Source: Hemerocallis citrina (Eukaryota; Streptophyta; Magnoliopsida; Asparagales; Asphodelaceae). From it: a stretch of 64,000 nt of DNA. This document shows, in pieces, positions 1 to 10,437 of this stretch. The notes under the pieces are model-generated. The model searched no databases. It saw only the letters and a list, made by a program, of their open reading frames with translations, and had not been told where the DNA came from. The stretch lies in contig CM030360.1 in NCBI GenBank assembly GCA_017893485.1, positions 7,744,870 through 7,808,869 on the forward strand, written 5' to 3'. The position numbers were made by a program, and so were the translations under genes. How positions within the stretch are numbered: the first letter of the stretch is position 1; each line of letters opens with the position of its first letter.

Positions 1-1350
1 AAAAGGACAGAACTCTACACTATAGCCCATCAAATCTGACAATAACAGTGAAATATTGAATTTGTGAAAAATGCCCACAAAATTTTCACAGAATTCGCCA
101 AAAATTGAAATACAGAATTTCACTCAAACAACCGAAAATTGTGGAATATAGCCCATTAATTTTGCCCAAGACAGTAAAATATGGAATTTCGCGTAAACGT
201 AAAAAAATTGTGCACTGGCCCACAAAATATGCCCGACACAGTGAGAATACCGAATCTAGCGAATACAACCAGAAATTGTTCAGACTGGCTGACAAAATGT
301 CCAAAACAGTAAAATGTGAAATCTAGAGAGCGGTCGAAAACTGTGGACAACCCACATAACCTGTGCAAAACAGTGAAATCGGGAATATAGAAAAAATGGT
401 CAAAAAATTGTGGACAACCCACATATTCCATACAAAACAGTGAAATAGGGAATATACAATGAAATAGGGAATATAGAAAAACTATTGAAAATTGTGGACA
501 ACCCTTGCATTGTATTATGGGCTTTTGACCCGGAGATTGTTATTTTGTTTCCAGGCGTTGGATTATTGTATTTGGTTATTTCATGTTTTATTCCAAGTAC
601 TGTTATTCATGTGATTGTTTTTATTGCATACGTGGTTGTATTTATCTTGTTATATTGTTGAGTTGAACAACAATAACAGCTTATGGATGATACAAGTCAT
701 TCGCTGGGTCAATGTCACGCGCTTGTATTCCGAACAAAACAGTGAAAATATGGAATATCGCGAAAATGACTGAAAATTGTCTATTGTCCTTAAAATCTGC
801 CAGAAACAGTGAACATACGGAATATCGTGAAAACGGCCGAAAACTGTGGACCAACACACAAATCAGACCAAAATAGTGAATTACGGGATTTCACAAAAAC
901 GGTCGAAAACGGAGGACTATAGCATACAAAATATGGATAGAGCAGTGAAATATATTGTTTCGCCAAAATGGCCAGAAATTGTGGACTAAATTTGGCCGAA
1001 ACAGTCCACTAAATTTGGCCGAAACAATGAAATACAAATTTTCGCAAAAACGACAGAAAATTGTAAATGTCCAGGAATCTCGTCAAAACATTGAAATACG
1101 GAATATCGCGAAAACGGCAAAAAAACTATGGACTACATAACTCAAAAAATCTAAAAATAGCGGAATGCAAAATTTCGCGAAAACGTCCATAAACTGTGGA
1201 CAGTCTATCCACAAAATCAAAATCTGCTTAAAACAGTGAAATACGGAATTTCATGAAAATGGCCAAAAACTGTGGACTATATATATAGCCCACAATTTTT
1301 TTCCCAAAACAGTGAAATAATGAATTCCGCAAAAAATTCAAAAAACTGCT
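1..1350 (+). repeat. Diverged ~65-bp satellite array (plus orientation)
   Basis: A phrase containing 'aaaacagtgaaata', then 'ggaatttcgcgaaaa', then 'ggccgaaaactgtggac' and 'tagcccacaaaat' recurs about every 63-69 bp (core copies near 45, 169, 237, 306, 369 and 435, then again from about 736). Units are heavily diverged. The same family appears in reverse complement at 15836-17165. Short ORFs through it are translations of the repeat, not genes. The array is interrupted at about 505-735 by a Ty3 LTR fragment. Confidence 0.85.
505..735 (+). mobile_element. Del/Tekay-like LTR 3'-part fragment
   Basis: The stretch contains 'cttatggatgat' followed by 'tcattcgctggg' and 'cttgtattccg'. This block lies about 80 bp from the 3' end of the three long Ty3 LTRs in this window (13298-13375, and reverse complemented at 19243-19325 and 53176-53255). 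The fragment ends abruptly at 'gtattccg', where satellite sequence resumes, so it is a truncated LTR piece inside the array. Confidence 0.6.
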
Positions 1351-1359
1351 GTGCGAGTT

Positions 1360-1821
1360 GAGTTGATATTGCAAGTTTGACTTTGAGGATCCTAGCATGA
1401 ACACCATAACTGTGGTCATTAGAGGTATTTAACTATTTATAAAAATCTTTGATTTTAAAGATTCTAGTAATACCGGTTTTGTCTACTTTATTAGAGCATA
1501 ATTTGTCCCAAGTGATTGAAAGTCTTAGTGCACGAATGGAATATTGAATTCTGAGGCTAAATGCACTGCAACAAAGATGGAAATCCCAGAAATGGAGAAC
1601 ACAAATGTTAAAAATTCTGAGGGATCAATAAGTATTCCTTGGCATGGTTAACCTTGAAATGAATAAAGCGGGAAGGGGCTGGACACTAGCTAGGTTAGAA
1701 TTGATAATCCTATAGAAGGAATCTAGAATATTTTCATTTTTGAGCTTTTGTAAAACCCATACTAAATTTCTTTCTGTATTTCTTTTAGCTTTCTTTTCAT
1801 TTCTATATTTATTTTTCAACC

Positions 1822-1869
<48 letters not shown>

Positions 1870-3197
1870 AATCTTCGGTTGCACACTACTTTTGGTGAGC
1901 ACTCCGTGAGCACTCATGAAATAGAGCATCTATGACAAATCCAAACCGCTCATATTGTTCTATATACCTTAGATAGCCTAACAATAAAAAATCACGTAAT
2001 TTGAAATTCATTTACCCATCCATCATGCCGTTGGAAATTTCAGCCATACAATTTTGTAATGATGTAAATCATGGGCAAATGAACTTCAAATTACTTAGGA
2101 AATGGGTAAGTTAAAGAAAGGTAATTTTCTTTTTAGGAAATGGGTAGTGCACAGATTTGGCTAGTAATATCGAGGCTTTGTATTTTTAAGACCGTCTTTC
2201 AGCATGAAATTGGTGGATCAATCAATTTTTAGTGTAACACCATTTTTTTAGTTCTTTAGGAATATAAGTAAGAAGAACAGACGGGAATTTTATTTTGATA
2301 TGGAATGCTCCTTTCCATTTCAGTTTACTTCATAAAACTTCCAAATAACTCGGCGAAATTATTTTATTTTGATACTTCATAAGAATATTTTATAGTAGCT
2401 AGGCAGAAATTTATGTTGATTCTTAACTATGATCGATATTCAGTCAAGCAGCAATAGATCCACTCCTGGAAATCCTTGTCTATCTCTTAGCCACAGGCAG
2501 TAGCAGAACAATTCTGACATTTTAATTGAGAATTTAGTGGGCCTGCTGAACCATAATCGACTGGCTTAGTTGATTTTCTTGATTAGAATATAAAGGACGA
2601 AAAATAAAAAAATTGAAATGAAATGATTTTTCAAAGATATGTTTATGATGAAATGAGAACAGCGCCTAGTGCAAATAAACAAGAGCAACATAATGACCGA
2701 GAAGCGCAGAATCTAATCAAACTTTAATACCCAGCAATCCTTTGTACTAGTTGTTGATTAGTTTTATTGATTTTCTTAACTGTTAAGTTCCAACTAGATG
2801 AACGAGTAGATTTTCTTTAGATGCTTCCTCACATCTGATTCGGGTAAATGAAGTTCTCAAGTTATGCAAACTGTGTTACCTACCTTCTTTTTCTGTCTGT
2901 GTTATCTACTTCCTTTTCTTTTCTCAGTGTGTCTGTGTTATCTACCTTGTCTCTCTTTTTTTGTGTCATTATGTGTTGGTTTCTAATTGTGCATAAACCA
3001 AATTGATCTTGATCCTTGTGCCTCTGACAGATGAGACTAAACATCTCTGAGTAGTGCTGCTAGTGCCAAAGAATCTATCATCATATTTCTATGTTTAATA
3101 CCTTAGCTATGAAGTTTCCATATCATACTGATCTCATACTGCCCTTTTTCGTAATGCATGATTAACTGAAGAAACGTTTTGTTGTTTCTTTCGGCAG
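1360..3197. other. Low-copy AT-rich DNA, possibly introns of a host gene
   Basis: No transposon termini or long ORFs are visible, only simple repeats. The texture (T-rich tracts, 'ttctttag' and 'atattcag' acceptor-like sites) fits intronic sequence leading to the possible terminal exon at 3198. A candidate exon-like block follows 'gatattcag' at 2443-2503 (reading SSSNRSTPGNPCLSLSHR) but lacks a clear donor. I cannot assign a gene. Confidence 0.35.
1824..1865. repeat. (AT)n microsatellite
   Basis: An uninterrupted AT dinucleotide run of about 40 bp. Confidence 0.95.
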
Positions 3198-3278
3198 CTA
3201 ATGAAGAATCTAATCCCTGTTACTGAGGGGAAGAAACCACCGCGAGTCTTACGAAGAACACGCTCTATGGATTGGTAG
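3198..3278 (+). CDS. Possible terminal exon of an unidentified host gene
   Basis: A T-rich tract ending in 'tcggcag' precedes 27 codons that close with TAG. The peptide begins LMKNLIPVTEGKKPP and ends RRTRSMDW; it is basic and low in repeats, unlike the translations of transposon sequence around it. The following ~480 bp (to about 3760) has no transposon signature and contains 'tgtaattttatgtaatata', so it could be a 3' UTR. I do not recognise the protein. Upstream exons cannot be defined with confidence, and no other exon is needed downstream because the stop is in frame. It could also be a gene fragment or chance. Confidence 0.35.
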   Translation, partial: LMKNLIPVTEGKKPPRVLRRTRSMDW

Positions 3279-3851
3279 GAACAGTGTTCCCATTCATTCA
3301 TTTCATGTTTCCAGGAGCATACGTGCTGCTAATTTCATTAGAAGATGCGTCATACTGAAAATATCACAGCAGATCAAGCAGTCACTATTTGCTGTCGTCG
3401 GTCCTTTCCTCCATTATTTGAACAGTGTAAATAATTGCAGTGGAAAACCGATTAGCTTGGATATATTTCCGGATGCCAAGGAGAGGAGTTTCTACAGAGA
3501 TTCTCACTGGTGATAAAATGGTCGAGGTGTTGAAATAAGCAGCAGGAGGCAATTGAGGGAGATAACCATGTAATTTTATGTAATATATTATTGTTCTCAC
3601 CAGCAATGTGTTCCATTCAAAGTCATTATTTATCTTTTTTTTTCTTCCAGATATTTTGCTTGTGATGATGAATACAACAACCTGTTCACTCTTGTGATGA
3701 ATGAATGAATGAATCAAATGATTGTGAGCCATTCTAGAAACTGTTGTGTTTGTTTGCGCTGCGCTCTTTAATTATTTTTTGCTCAAAAGTAGCAGCAACT
3801 TTGGTCATAAACTAGGAATAAATAGAAGGCGCATACGGACAAAACACTTTT

Positions 3852-3887
<36 letters not shown>

Positions 3888-4061
3888 TTGATTTGAGCAA
3901 AGATTTTGATTACAATCTCAGTTAGGTATCTAAAGCAACCAAATGAGTTTATAATTATATTCTTATAATCTCGTTTAGCAACGAAATGCTTTTTCCAGCG
4001 TCTCTCTCTCCCTTTTTCTCACTTTTTATTTTGCAAGGACCCATCTTCCACAGAAAGCACA
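3279..4061. other. Possible 3' UTR and intergenic DNA
   Basis: AT-rich sequence with no ORF of note and no transposon ends. It holds a (CT)n run at 3853-3884 and, at its right edge, two copies of 'cagaaagcac', the second of which is the TSD of the adjacent foldback element. Confidence 0.4.
3853..3884. repeat. (CT)n microsatellite
   Basis: An uninterrupted CT dinucleotide run of about 32 bp. Confidence 0.95.
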
Positions 4062-4071
4062 CAGAAAGCAC

Positions 4072-5046
4072 GAAAGTTTTCCTCAAATAGGGCATTTTTT
4101 AAAACTAATTTTCAAAATATGTCACTTTCGAAACTAATGTAAAAAATAGACCAATCCAATATCTAATTGCGGCCTCTTTGATTTCTAGACCTCAGTTTAC
4201 AACTGCGGTCTAAATATAATATAATACATATTTGACTAATAAGCTTGGAGACTTGGAAAAAAATTGTCCATGTGAAAAATAGGATGCTGCAGTTGGGTAC
4301 TGCGGCCTCAATACTACAGTGGCCGTAGTTCACAACTGTGGCTTCAGTTATATGATCGAATGGGTATTAGAAGCTTTTAAGAACTGGACATCATCGACCA
4401 TATAACTAAGGGTGCGGTTTTTTAAGAACTGGACACCATCGATCATATAACTGAGGTCGTAGTTGTGAACTGCAGCCTCTGTATTATCGAGGCTGCAGTT
4501 CTCAACTGCGACTCCTATTTTTTACTTATGTATGATATATACTTGGGCTGCAGTTGTGAATTGCGACCTTGAAATCAAAGAGGCTGCAATTCGGTACTGC
4601 GGCCTATGTAGTTTCGAGGCCGTAGTATCCAACGGCGGCCTCCTATTTTTCACATTTTACACTTTGAATTGTTTTTCTTCTAAGTCTCCGAGCCTATTAG
4701 CCAAATATGTATGATATATACTTCGGTCGCAGTTGTAAACTGCGGTTGAGAAATCAAAGAGGCTGCAGTTGGGTATGGTGGCCTATGTAGTTTCGAGGCC
4801 GTAGTACCCAACTGCCAACTGCAGCCACCTTTTTTCACATTTTATACTTGGACAATTTATTTTTCAAGTCTCCGAGTTTATTAGCGAAACATGTATGATG
4901 TATACTTAGGTGACAGTTGTGAACTACGGCCTCGAAATCAAAGATATCGCAATTCGGTACTGCCTTGGTCTGTTTTAAATTAATTTCGAAAGAGGCATAT
5001 TTTGAAAATTAGTTTTAAAAAGCGGCCTATTCCCGAAAAAAAAAGT
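4072..5046. mobile_element. Foldback MULE-type MITE with 10-bp TSD
   Basis: Long terminal inverted repeats face each other: left 'aaaactaattttcaaaatat' (from about 4100), right 'atattttgaaaattagtttt' (about 4998-5020), and the pairing continues inward through the 'tgcggcc' blocks. Perfect 10-bp direct repeats 'cagaaagcac' flank it at 4062-4071 and 5047-5056, a length typical of Mutator-like insertions. The interior holds ~180-bp repeats ('ctgcagttgggtactgcggc', 'tatgatatatacttgg', 'ttcacattttaca') at about 4529, 4707 and 4890. It encodes nothing. Confidence 0.8.
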
Positions 5047-5344
5047 CAGAAAGCACCGGGTCTTAGACCCTCATTTAATTTTCGCTGATCTCAACAACAT
5101 TGTTTGTTCACAAATCACAAGAAGAAGTCCGACGAGTACAGGAAGCAGCATCATGAGATCAACCACCACCATCATTTTCAGTCTCCTCCTTGTCCCACCT
5201 TCCCTCGACTCTTCCGACTCCTAAAGAGTTTATATATTTTACTGTACAAATATTAATTAGTTAATTTATGGGACAATTTATAGACTAAATTTGGTTAAGT
5301 TCAAAACTGTGTAAATCATAATTTTATTCATCTCCAATCTCTGA

Positions 5345-5703
5345 TCTCTAATATTATAATGGGAGAAGGCTTTAGTGTCATTTGTGAATCCATCAACGCG
5401 TGCAACACACATGCATAACTATTATAAAAGATGTCTTATGTTCAAACTTAGACAACTTCTGATTTTTACTTTAAAAAAACTATATTATTAAGACGTTCAT
5501 CGCACGTGTAAATCTCTAATCTCTAATCTCTAATATTATAATGAGAGAAGATTTTAGTGTCATTTGTAAATCTATTAACGCGTGCAACGCATGTGTATAA
5601 CTATTATAAATGAAATCTTAGGTTCAAACTCAGAGTACGTCTGAATTTTACTTTTAAAAAATTATATTTATTAAGACATGTATCGCAATGTGTAAATTAC
5701 TAG
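5345..5703 (+). mobile_element. Non-autonomous Helitron, head-to-tail dimer
   Basis: It starts with TC ('tctctaatattataatggga'), preceded by A at 5344, and ends with CTAG at 5700-5703, followed by T at 5704: the Helitron pattern A|TC...CTAG|T. Two units are present, 5345-5526 and 5527-5703. Each has the same 5' terminus, the middle phrase 'agtgtcatttgt' and a palindrome-like 3' end ('ttcatcgcacgtgtaaat', 'atgtatcgcaatgtgtaaat'). The first unit lacks CTAG and runs into the second through 'tctctaatctctaa' repeats. Confidence 0.75.
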
Positions 5704-5932
5704 TTGATTTTAATTTCAGAATTCGAAAAGTCAGTTAAGAATTGACTAATAAAAAATTATTTGTGAAGTACTCTATAAAGTTGCATATTTAAAAAATGAC
5801 TCACTAGATTTCTAATTTGGAATGTGAGTTTGTGGATTCTCTTGGATATATTTTTTGGGTGTTTTTTTTATAATATGGCTCCATAAATTGGGACCAATTT
5901 GTTTTTTAAATAGATGCTAAATGATGCTCTAA

Positions 5933-6684
5933 GAGCATCTTCACCCACACTAGCTATTTTGGCTTGCTAAAATAGCCAAATTACAGAGCAATTGGATAAT
6001 TTGGCTAGCCAAAAAATTTTCACTCCAACCATACTAGCTATTTTAGCTAATTATAGATAGTTTAAAGCCCAAAAAAAACCAAACCCAAAAAAAAAGCTCA
6101 AGCAAATTAAATTAAAGCCTAAAAATAAATCAAACAAAAAAAAAGGCCCAAGTAAAAAAACAAAACAAAACGAAAACAAAAATCCAAATCATGTGAGATC
6201 TTTAAAAAGAAAGTTTTGCGTGTGATCAAGATCGCGAGTTCGCGATCTCAGATCTGATCTGAGATCGCGAGTTTGCGATCTGATCAAATCGCAAGATCCA
6301 ATTGCAAGATCGCAAAATCAGATCAAATCGCAAGATCCTATCGCAAGATCGCAAAATCGCGAGATCAGATCCAAATCGCGAGATCCAAAAAAACAAATGC
6401 GCGAGATCAGATTGCGAGTTCGTGATCTCGAATCGCGAGTTTGCGATCGCGCAGCCTTCAGGATTTTTTTCTTCTTCTGATCGCGCACAATTTTTTCTTC
6501 GCGATTATTTTGTTTGAGTTTTGAGATGCTTTAGTGAGCGATACATACTCGCCAGATCTGGCGAGTTAATATGAGATTTCTATTTTGGCGAGTGCTTTGG
6601 CGAGTTCTGTTGGAGCAGAAATTTCTTCCTAAATCTGCCATTTTGGCTAAAAAAAGGAGATGGCTAGCGTGGTTGAAGATGATC
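5933..6684. mobile_element. PIF/Harbinger-type MITE
   Basis: Terminal inverted repeats: left 'gagcatcttcacccacacta', right end reverse complemented 'gatcatcttcaaccacgcta'. The 3-bp TSD TAA (5930-5932 and 6685-6687) is the PIF/Harbinger preference. The internal part (6230-6460) is dense in 'gatcgcgagtttgcgatc'-like palindromes. No transposase is present, so it is non-autonomous. Confidence 0.8.
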
Positions 6685-6874
6685 TAATATAGTAGTTACT
6701 GTAGTAAAAGTAAAAGATTCCTAAGAGTATCCACAATGGTTTTTTTATTTTTGCCATTTTACCATATTTTGGCAAAAACACGCCCACAATGGTTTGATGT
6801 ATTGCCATATTTTGATAAATGAGCTACAGTTGCTTTTCATATTTGAAAAAAGAAATGGGGCTTCTCAAAATATA

Positions 6875-7056
6875 GGGAACGGAACATGTTGTTCCGTCCC
6901 ATGTATATATATATATATATATATATCATCGGACGACACAACATGTGTCGTCCGATTTTTTTATTTTATAAAAATAATCCCTAAGACGGAACAACCGTCT
7001 TAAAGAATTTCTTTTATAAACATTATCTTCGCATCAAACGGGACATGTTGTCCCGT
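6875..7056. promoter_or_regulatory. Cluster of four perfect-stem hairpins upstream of ORF1
   Basis: Four short hairpins: 6875-6900 (stem 'cggaaca'/'tgttccg', extended by 'ggga'/'tccc' with one bulge), 6930-6954 ('cggacgacaca'/'tgtgtcgtccg', loop ACA), 6982-7002 ('taagacgg'/'ccgtctta') and 7038-7056 ('acgggaca'/'tgtcccgt', loop TGT). Stem sequences differ but pairing is kept. The function is unknown; they lie in the 5' region of the ORF1 remnant. Confidence 0.6.
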
Positions 7057-7287
7057 CCCATATTTTTGATTTTTTTTTTTTTGGATTGTTTAGGGTTTTG
7101 ACAATTTTGCCCTCCAACGGCTATTTTGTCTTCAACGTCTATTTTCTCTCCAACGGTTAGATATTTGGATGAATTCACTCACTCTCGGTTTATATATATG
7201 TGAATAACTAGCCAACAACAGCAAAGATGTCTACAAATTTTACTCCCTCTTTTAGACGAAAGCAAACTCAGAATATTATCGGAAACA

Positions 7288-7986
7288 ATGGCCAATCGGG
7301 GTTCAAGGGGCAGAGCCTATATGACAAGTGAAGACGTCGTTCTTTCACAAAGTTGGATAGCAATCACTCAAGATCCTTTGATCGGTGCCGACCAATCGAG
7401 TATGCAATTTTTGGATTGTATATTTACTACATTCAAGCTATTTTAAGCACTCCAACCGATCAAACATCAAATTCGCTATGTAGTCGATTTCACATTATCT
7501 CAAAAGATGTCTCTCTATTTATTGCAAAGCTGGCGAGTGTAACAAATAGAGCTGTAAGCGGAACAAATGAGGCCGATAAGGTATGTAAAAATTTTAATTT
7601 CCTTGTTTCTTTTTATTAAGTGTTTCGTATATTTTTACAAATTGTAGTTGTACTTATTGTTCAGAGAAATTTCCTTGTTTCCTTTTCTTCTGTTTTGGAA
7701 AGATTCTTAAATTTCCATGAGAATCAAAATCCATTGTTAGAAATTATATACATTACTCTTTAAAATGAAGGGATTTGTGGATTCCTCCACTTAAAAAATG
7801 ACTGAGATTATCACATTATGAAAGCACCCTCCAGATTTTTGATAATCTTTTTGCTTTATCATATTGCCGCTCTATGTTCACTCCAACAAATTTGTTTATT
7901 TGCCTTATCATAGTGGGATTTGTGCATATTTATTTATAGGAAACAGAAGTAGATTTGTTGGTATCCGGATTCTTGGCGGCAAAGTA
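7288..7986 (+). pseudogene. PIF/Harbinger ORF1 (Myb/SANT, NAM-associated type) pseudogene
   Basis: The ATG at 7288 opens MANRGSRGRAYMTSEDVVLS, followed by QSWIAITQDPLIGADQSS, the 'W..I..DP..G..Q' opening of the Myb/SANT-like ORF1 proteins of PIF/Harbinger elements and related plant proteins. A frameshift near 7430 moves the reading to another frame, which continues with LCSRFHIISKDVSLFIA and ends AVSGTNEADK, matching the family's 'SL..RW..I..D...F' and 'SG..E.DK' blocks. Exon 1 ends at 7580 before 'gtatgt'. A possible acceptor 'tttatttatag' ends at 7939. The second exon is interrupted after 46 bp by the solo LTR. The family's ORF1 normally acts with a DDE transposase, which is not seen here. 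Inactive. Confidence 0.6.
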
Positions 7987-8748
7987 TGTAACGCCCCGGA
8001 TCCCCGTTATCGGACATCTGTGACACAACCATAATCTTTGCCTTCAAAGGCATCTCAACACAGTAAATAACACGGAAATTTAAAACACTTTTATTGCCAT
8101 CAGAGTTAATACATCAATAATTACAAATATCAATTTGTCATATCAAACTGTAATGGCCCCCCTTTTTGACTCCAAATTCAATTCTTTCAATTTCTATATC
8201 ACTTTAAACATAAGCTAAGATAGTTATATTTCAAAGAAAATTTTGGCAGAGTTCCCCCTAAATTTCTGCCCCGAAACACAAAAGGCTTACGAAATTCTGC
8301 TCTAAATTCCGTAGCTCACATCACAGGCAATAATATCATGGGCTGCCTAGGCCAAAATGAGCAGAATCACACAGGCAATATATATATCATGCTCTGGGGG
8401 CCAAACTCATAATAGGATATCAAGTATCAATTAAAAACCATAAATTCCTTTGAAAACGTAGTAAAATTTTTAGAAAATAACTTATAAAACATACCTCAGG
8501 GCCCGGTACTCCACAACTAGATGGGTACGGGTCAACAACATAACATGCCACTCCACACTATACTCATCATCATCATCCACATACTTATACATCAAAAATA
8601 CAATTTAACTCATAAATTTCACTACTCACATAATTAAACTTAAACAACAAATTTTAAAACAAAGGCTCCACTCCACAGAGTCAACACCTCACCTCGGCAC
8701 TGCTGAGGACCTGTAACAGTAGGGGATCTAGGATAGTCCAGGGACTCC

Positions 8749-8776
8749 CTAACCCCCCAAACACTAAGGGGTTAGC
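8749..8776 (-). promoter_or_regulatory. Conserved LTR hairpin block
   Basis: 'taaccccccaaacactaagg' followed by 'ggttagcc' forms a stem ('ctaaccccc'/'ggggttag') around 'aaacactaa'. The same block occurs on the plus strand at 28544-28572 and, diverged, at 34692-34719 in other long LTRs, each time 40-100 bp before 'ttacaggt'. Confidence 0.5.
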
Positions 8777-10437
8777 CATTTCTAGTATGAGTATAATCTA
8801 TTAATTAAGCAATAAATTAAACTTTATAAGTAAAAACAGAACGAACTTACGAATACCAAGATAATCAAATTTTACTTGGAATCTGAACATGTAAACATCG
8901 TAAATGGGATTTCACATCAAATACTCACTGAGTCATTTCCTGCATGCATATCCATACCCGCTTACAACATACTTATCTTTAATTTGGAAATCAATCACAA
9001 ATTAGTCACTTAACGCCCATCACTTTATGCTTTACACAAATATTCTTATAGCTTTATTTTTCCATAAAGCTTTACATTCAAAAATAACTCTACTTCCATA
9101 TAAACTGCACCTCATTTACCATTCATTTGCATTTACAGACTCATGACTTATATTCTTTCGCAATCTCATATCACATAACATCGCATTCATTCATTTTTAC
9201 AACATATATCATCACGTCTCGCAATACATCACTTTCACACTCATTATACACTTCAACTATCACACTCGCAATTCATCTTGAATGGAAAATAAACATGTAT
9301 CCTGATTTCCTAGTGTTCGTGTATACCATGATCTGAGTATAATGCAAAAATACAGAGTATAGAACAGATGCACTTAATCTAATGTCAGCAAGACTCTGGA
9401 CACACATGCATCCCATACTACATGTGCCCCAGATCAAGCTGTTTCTCCAGTTTCAGGGATTTGAACCCTCGCTATGCAATGCATTCTAATTTGGTCTACT
9501 TCCTGTTCGTGATAGTATGACATGGTTGAGGAGGTATAAATACCAGAAATAATTCGGGGCGCTACCCCGTTGTCACCAATAATCATTGCACCAGACCCTC
9601 CTCGAAAGCTGTGACGAACTTACAGATATACACGCAGCATATCCATTGCGCAGAAGATCCTTTATGATCCGTTCGTGTCCACCAACATAGAATATGATGG
9701 ACTCGAAGGTCTAAAACCCCCTATCCGCCAGGATATCGGCATCCCGTTCTTACCTTGGTAATCAACAATGCAAGATACGCACACATAGCACGTATCCCTA
9801 ATGACAGGAAGAGACAACCCCATAGTATCACCACCTAGTGCTAACTCTCAGAACGAGTTGGATTATAGGGAATCACCCCTAACACCAATTCGGACTTCAA
9901 GCGAAATAATAAAAGAAAACCTAATCAATGCAGTTTACTGAAAACAAGTTGTTACCCAAATCATACTCGGTGTCGATTAACAATGTCGAGCCTGTCTGGT
10001 CTGTCAAGCAACAATCATCACGGGAATCACATCTACTGATTCCCAATACCTTCACAGGTCAGCGACCAAATAATCCCGGCCCGTGACCCTCAGCGAGTGG
10101 TCCAACGGCGCCTCAAGGATGCAATACAATTCAATAAAGGTAAGCACACACATAACCATCAATTCTTCACCATTGACAGACTCAGGCACCGAGACACCCA
10201 ACACAAACCGACCAGAGCTATATCCCAACTCACTCATGTCCACTATGAGTATTAAGCACAGAACTTATACAAGTTCCAAATGAAATGCTAATACATCATT
10301 AAAAACCTGATAGCTCATGATCACCACACTGCGGTATGCAGAGAGTTCCTCATCAATTGTCCGATGAAATGGTTCAAGAAATAGCAGTAGCTATAACCCA
10401 AGCTACGCTCATCAGAATTCCACACAATCAGACTTCT

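Larger units (their letters stand above)
6725..7986 (+). mobile_element. PIF/Harbinger-like element remnant, left part
   Basis: It begins 'gagtatccacaatgg' after TAA (6722-6724), resembling PIF/Harbinger ends. It carries a hairpin cluster (6875-7056) and a decayed ORF1-type gene from 7288. It is cut at 7986 by a solo LTR; the sequence resumes at 15655 beyond the LTR, but no right terminal repeat is visible there, so the right side is missing. Confidence 0.5.
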
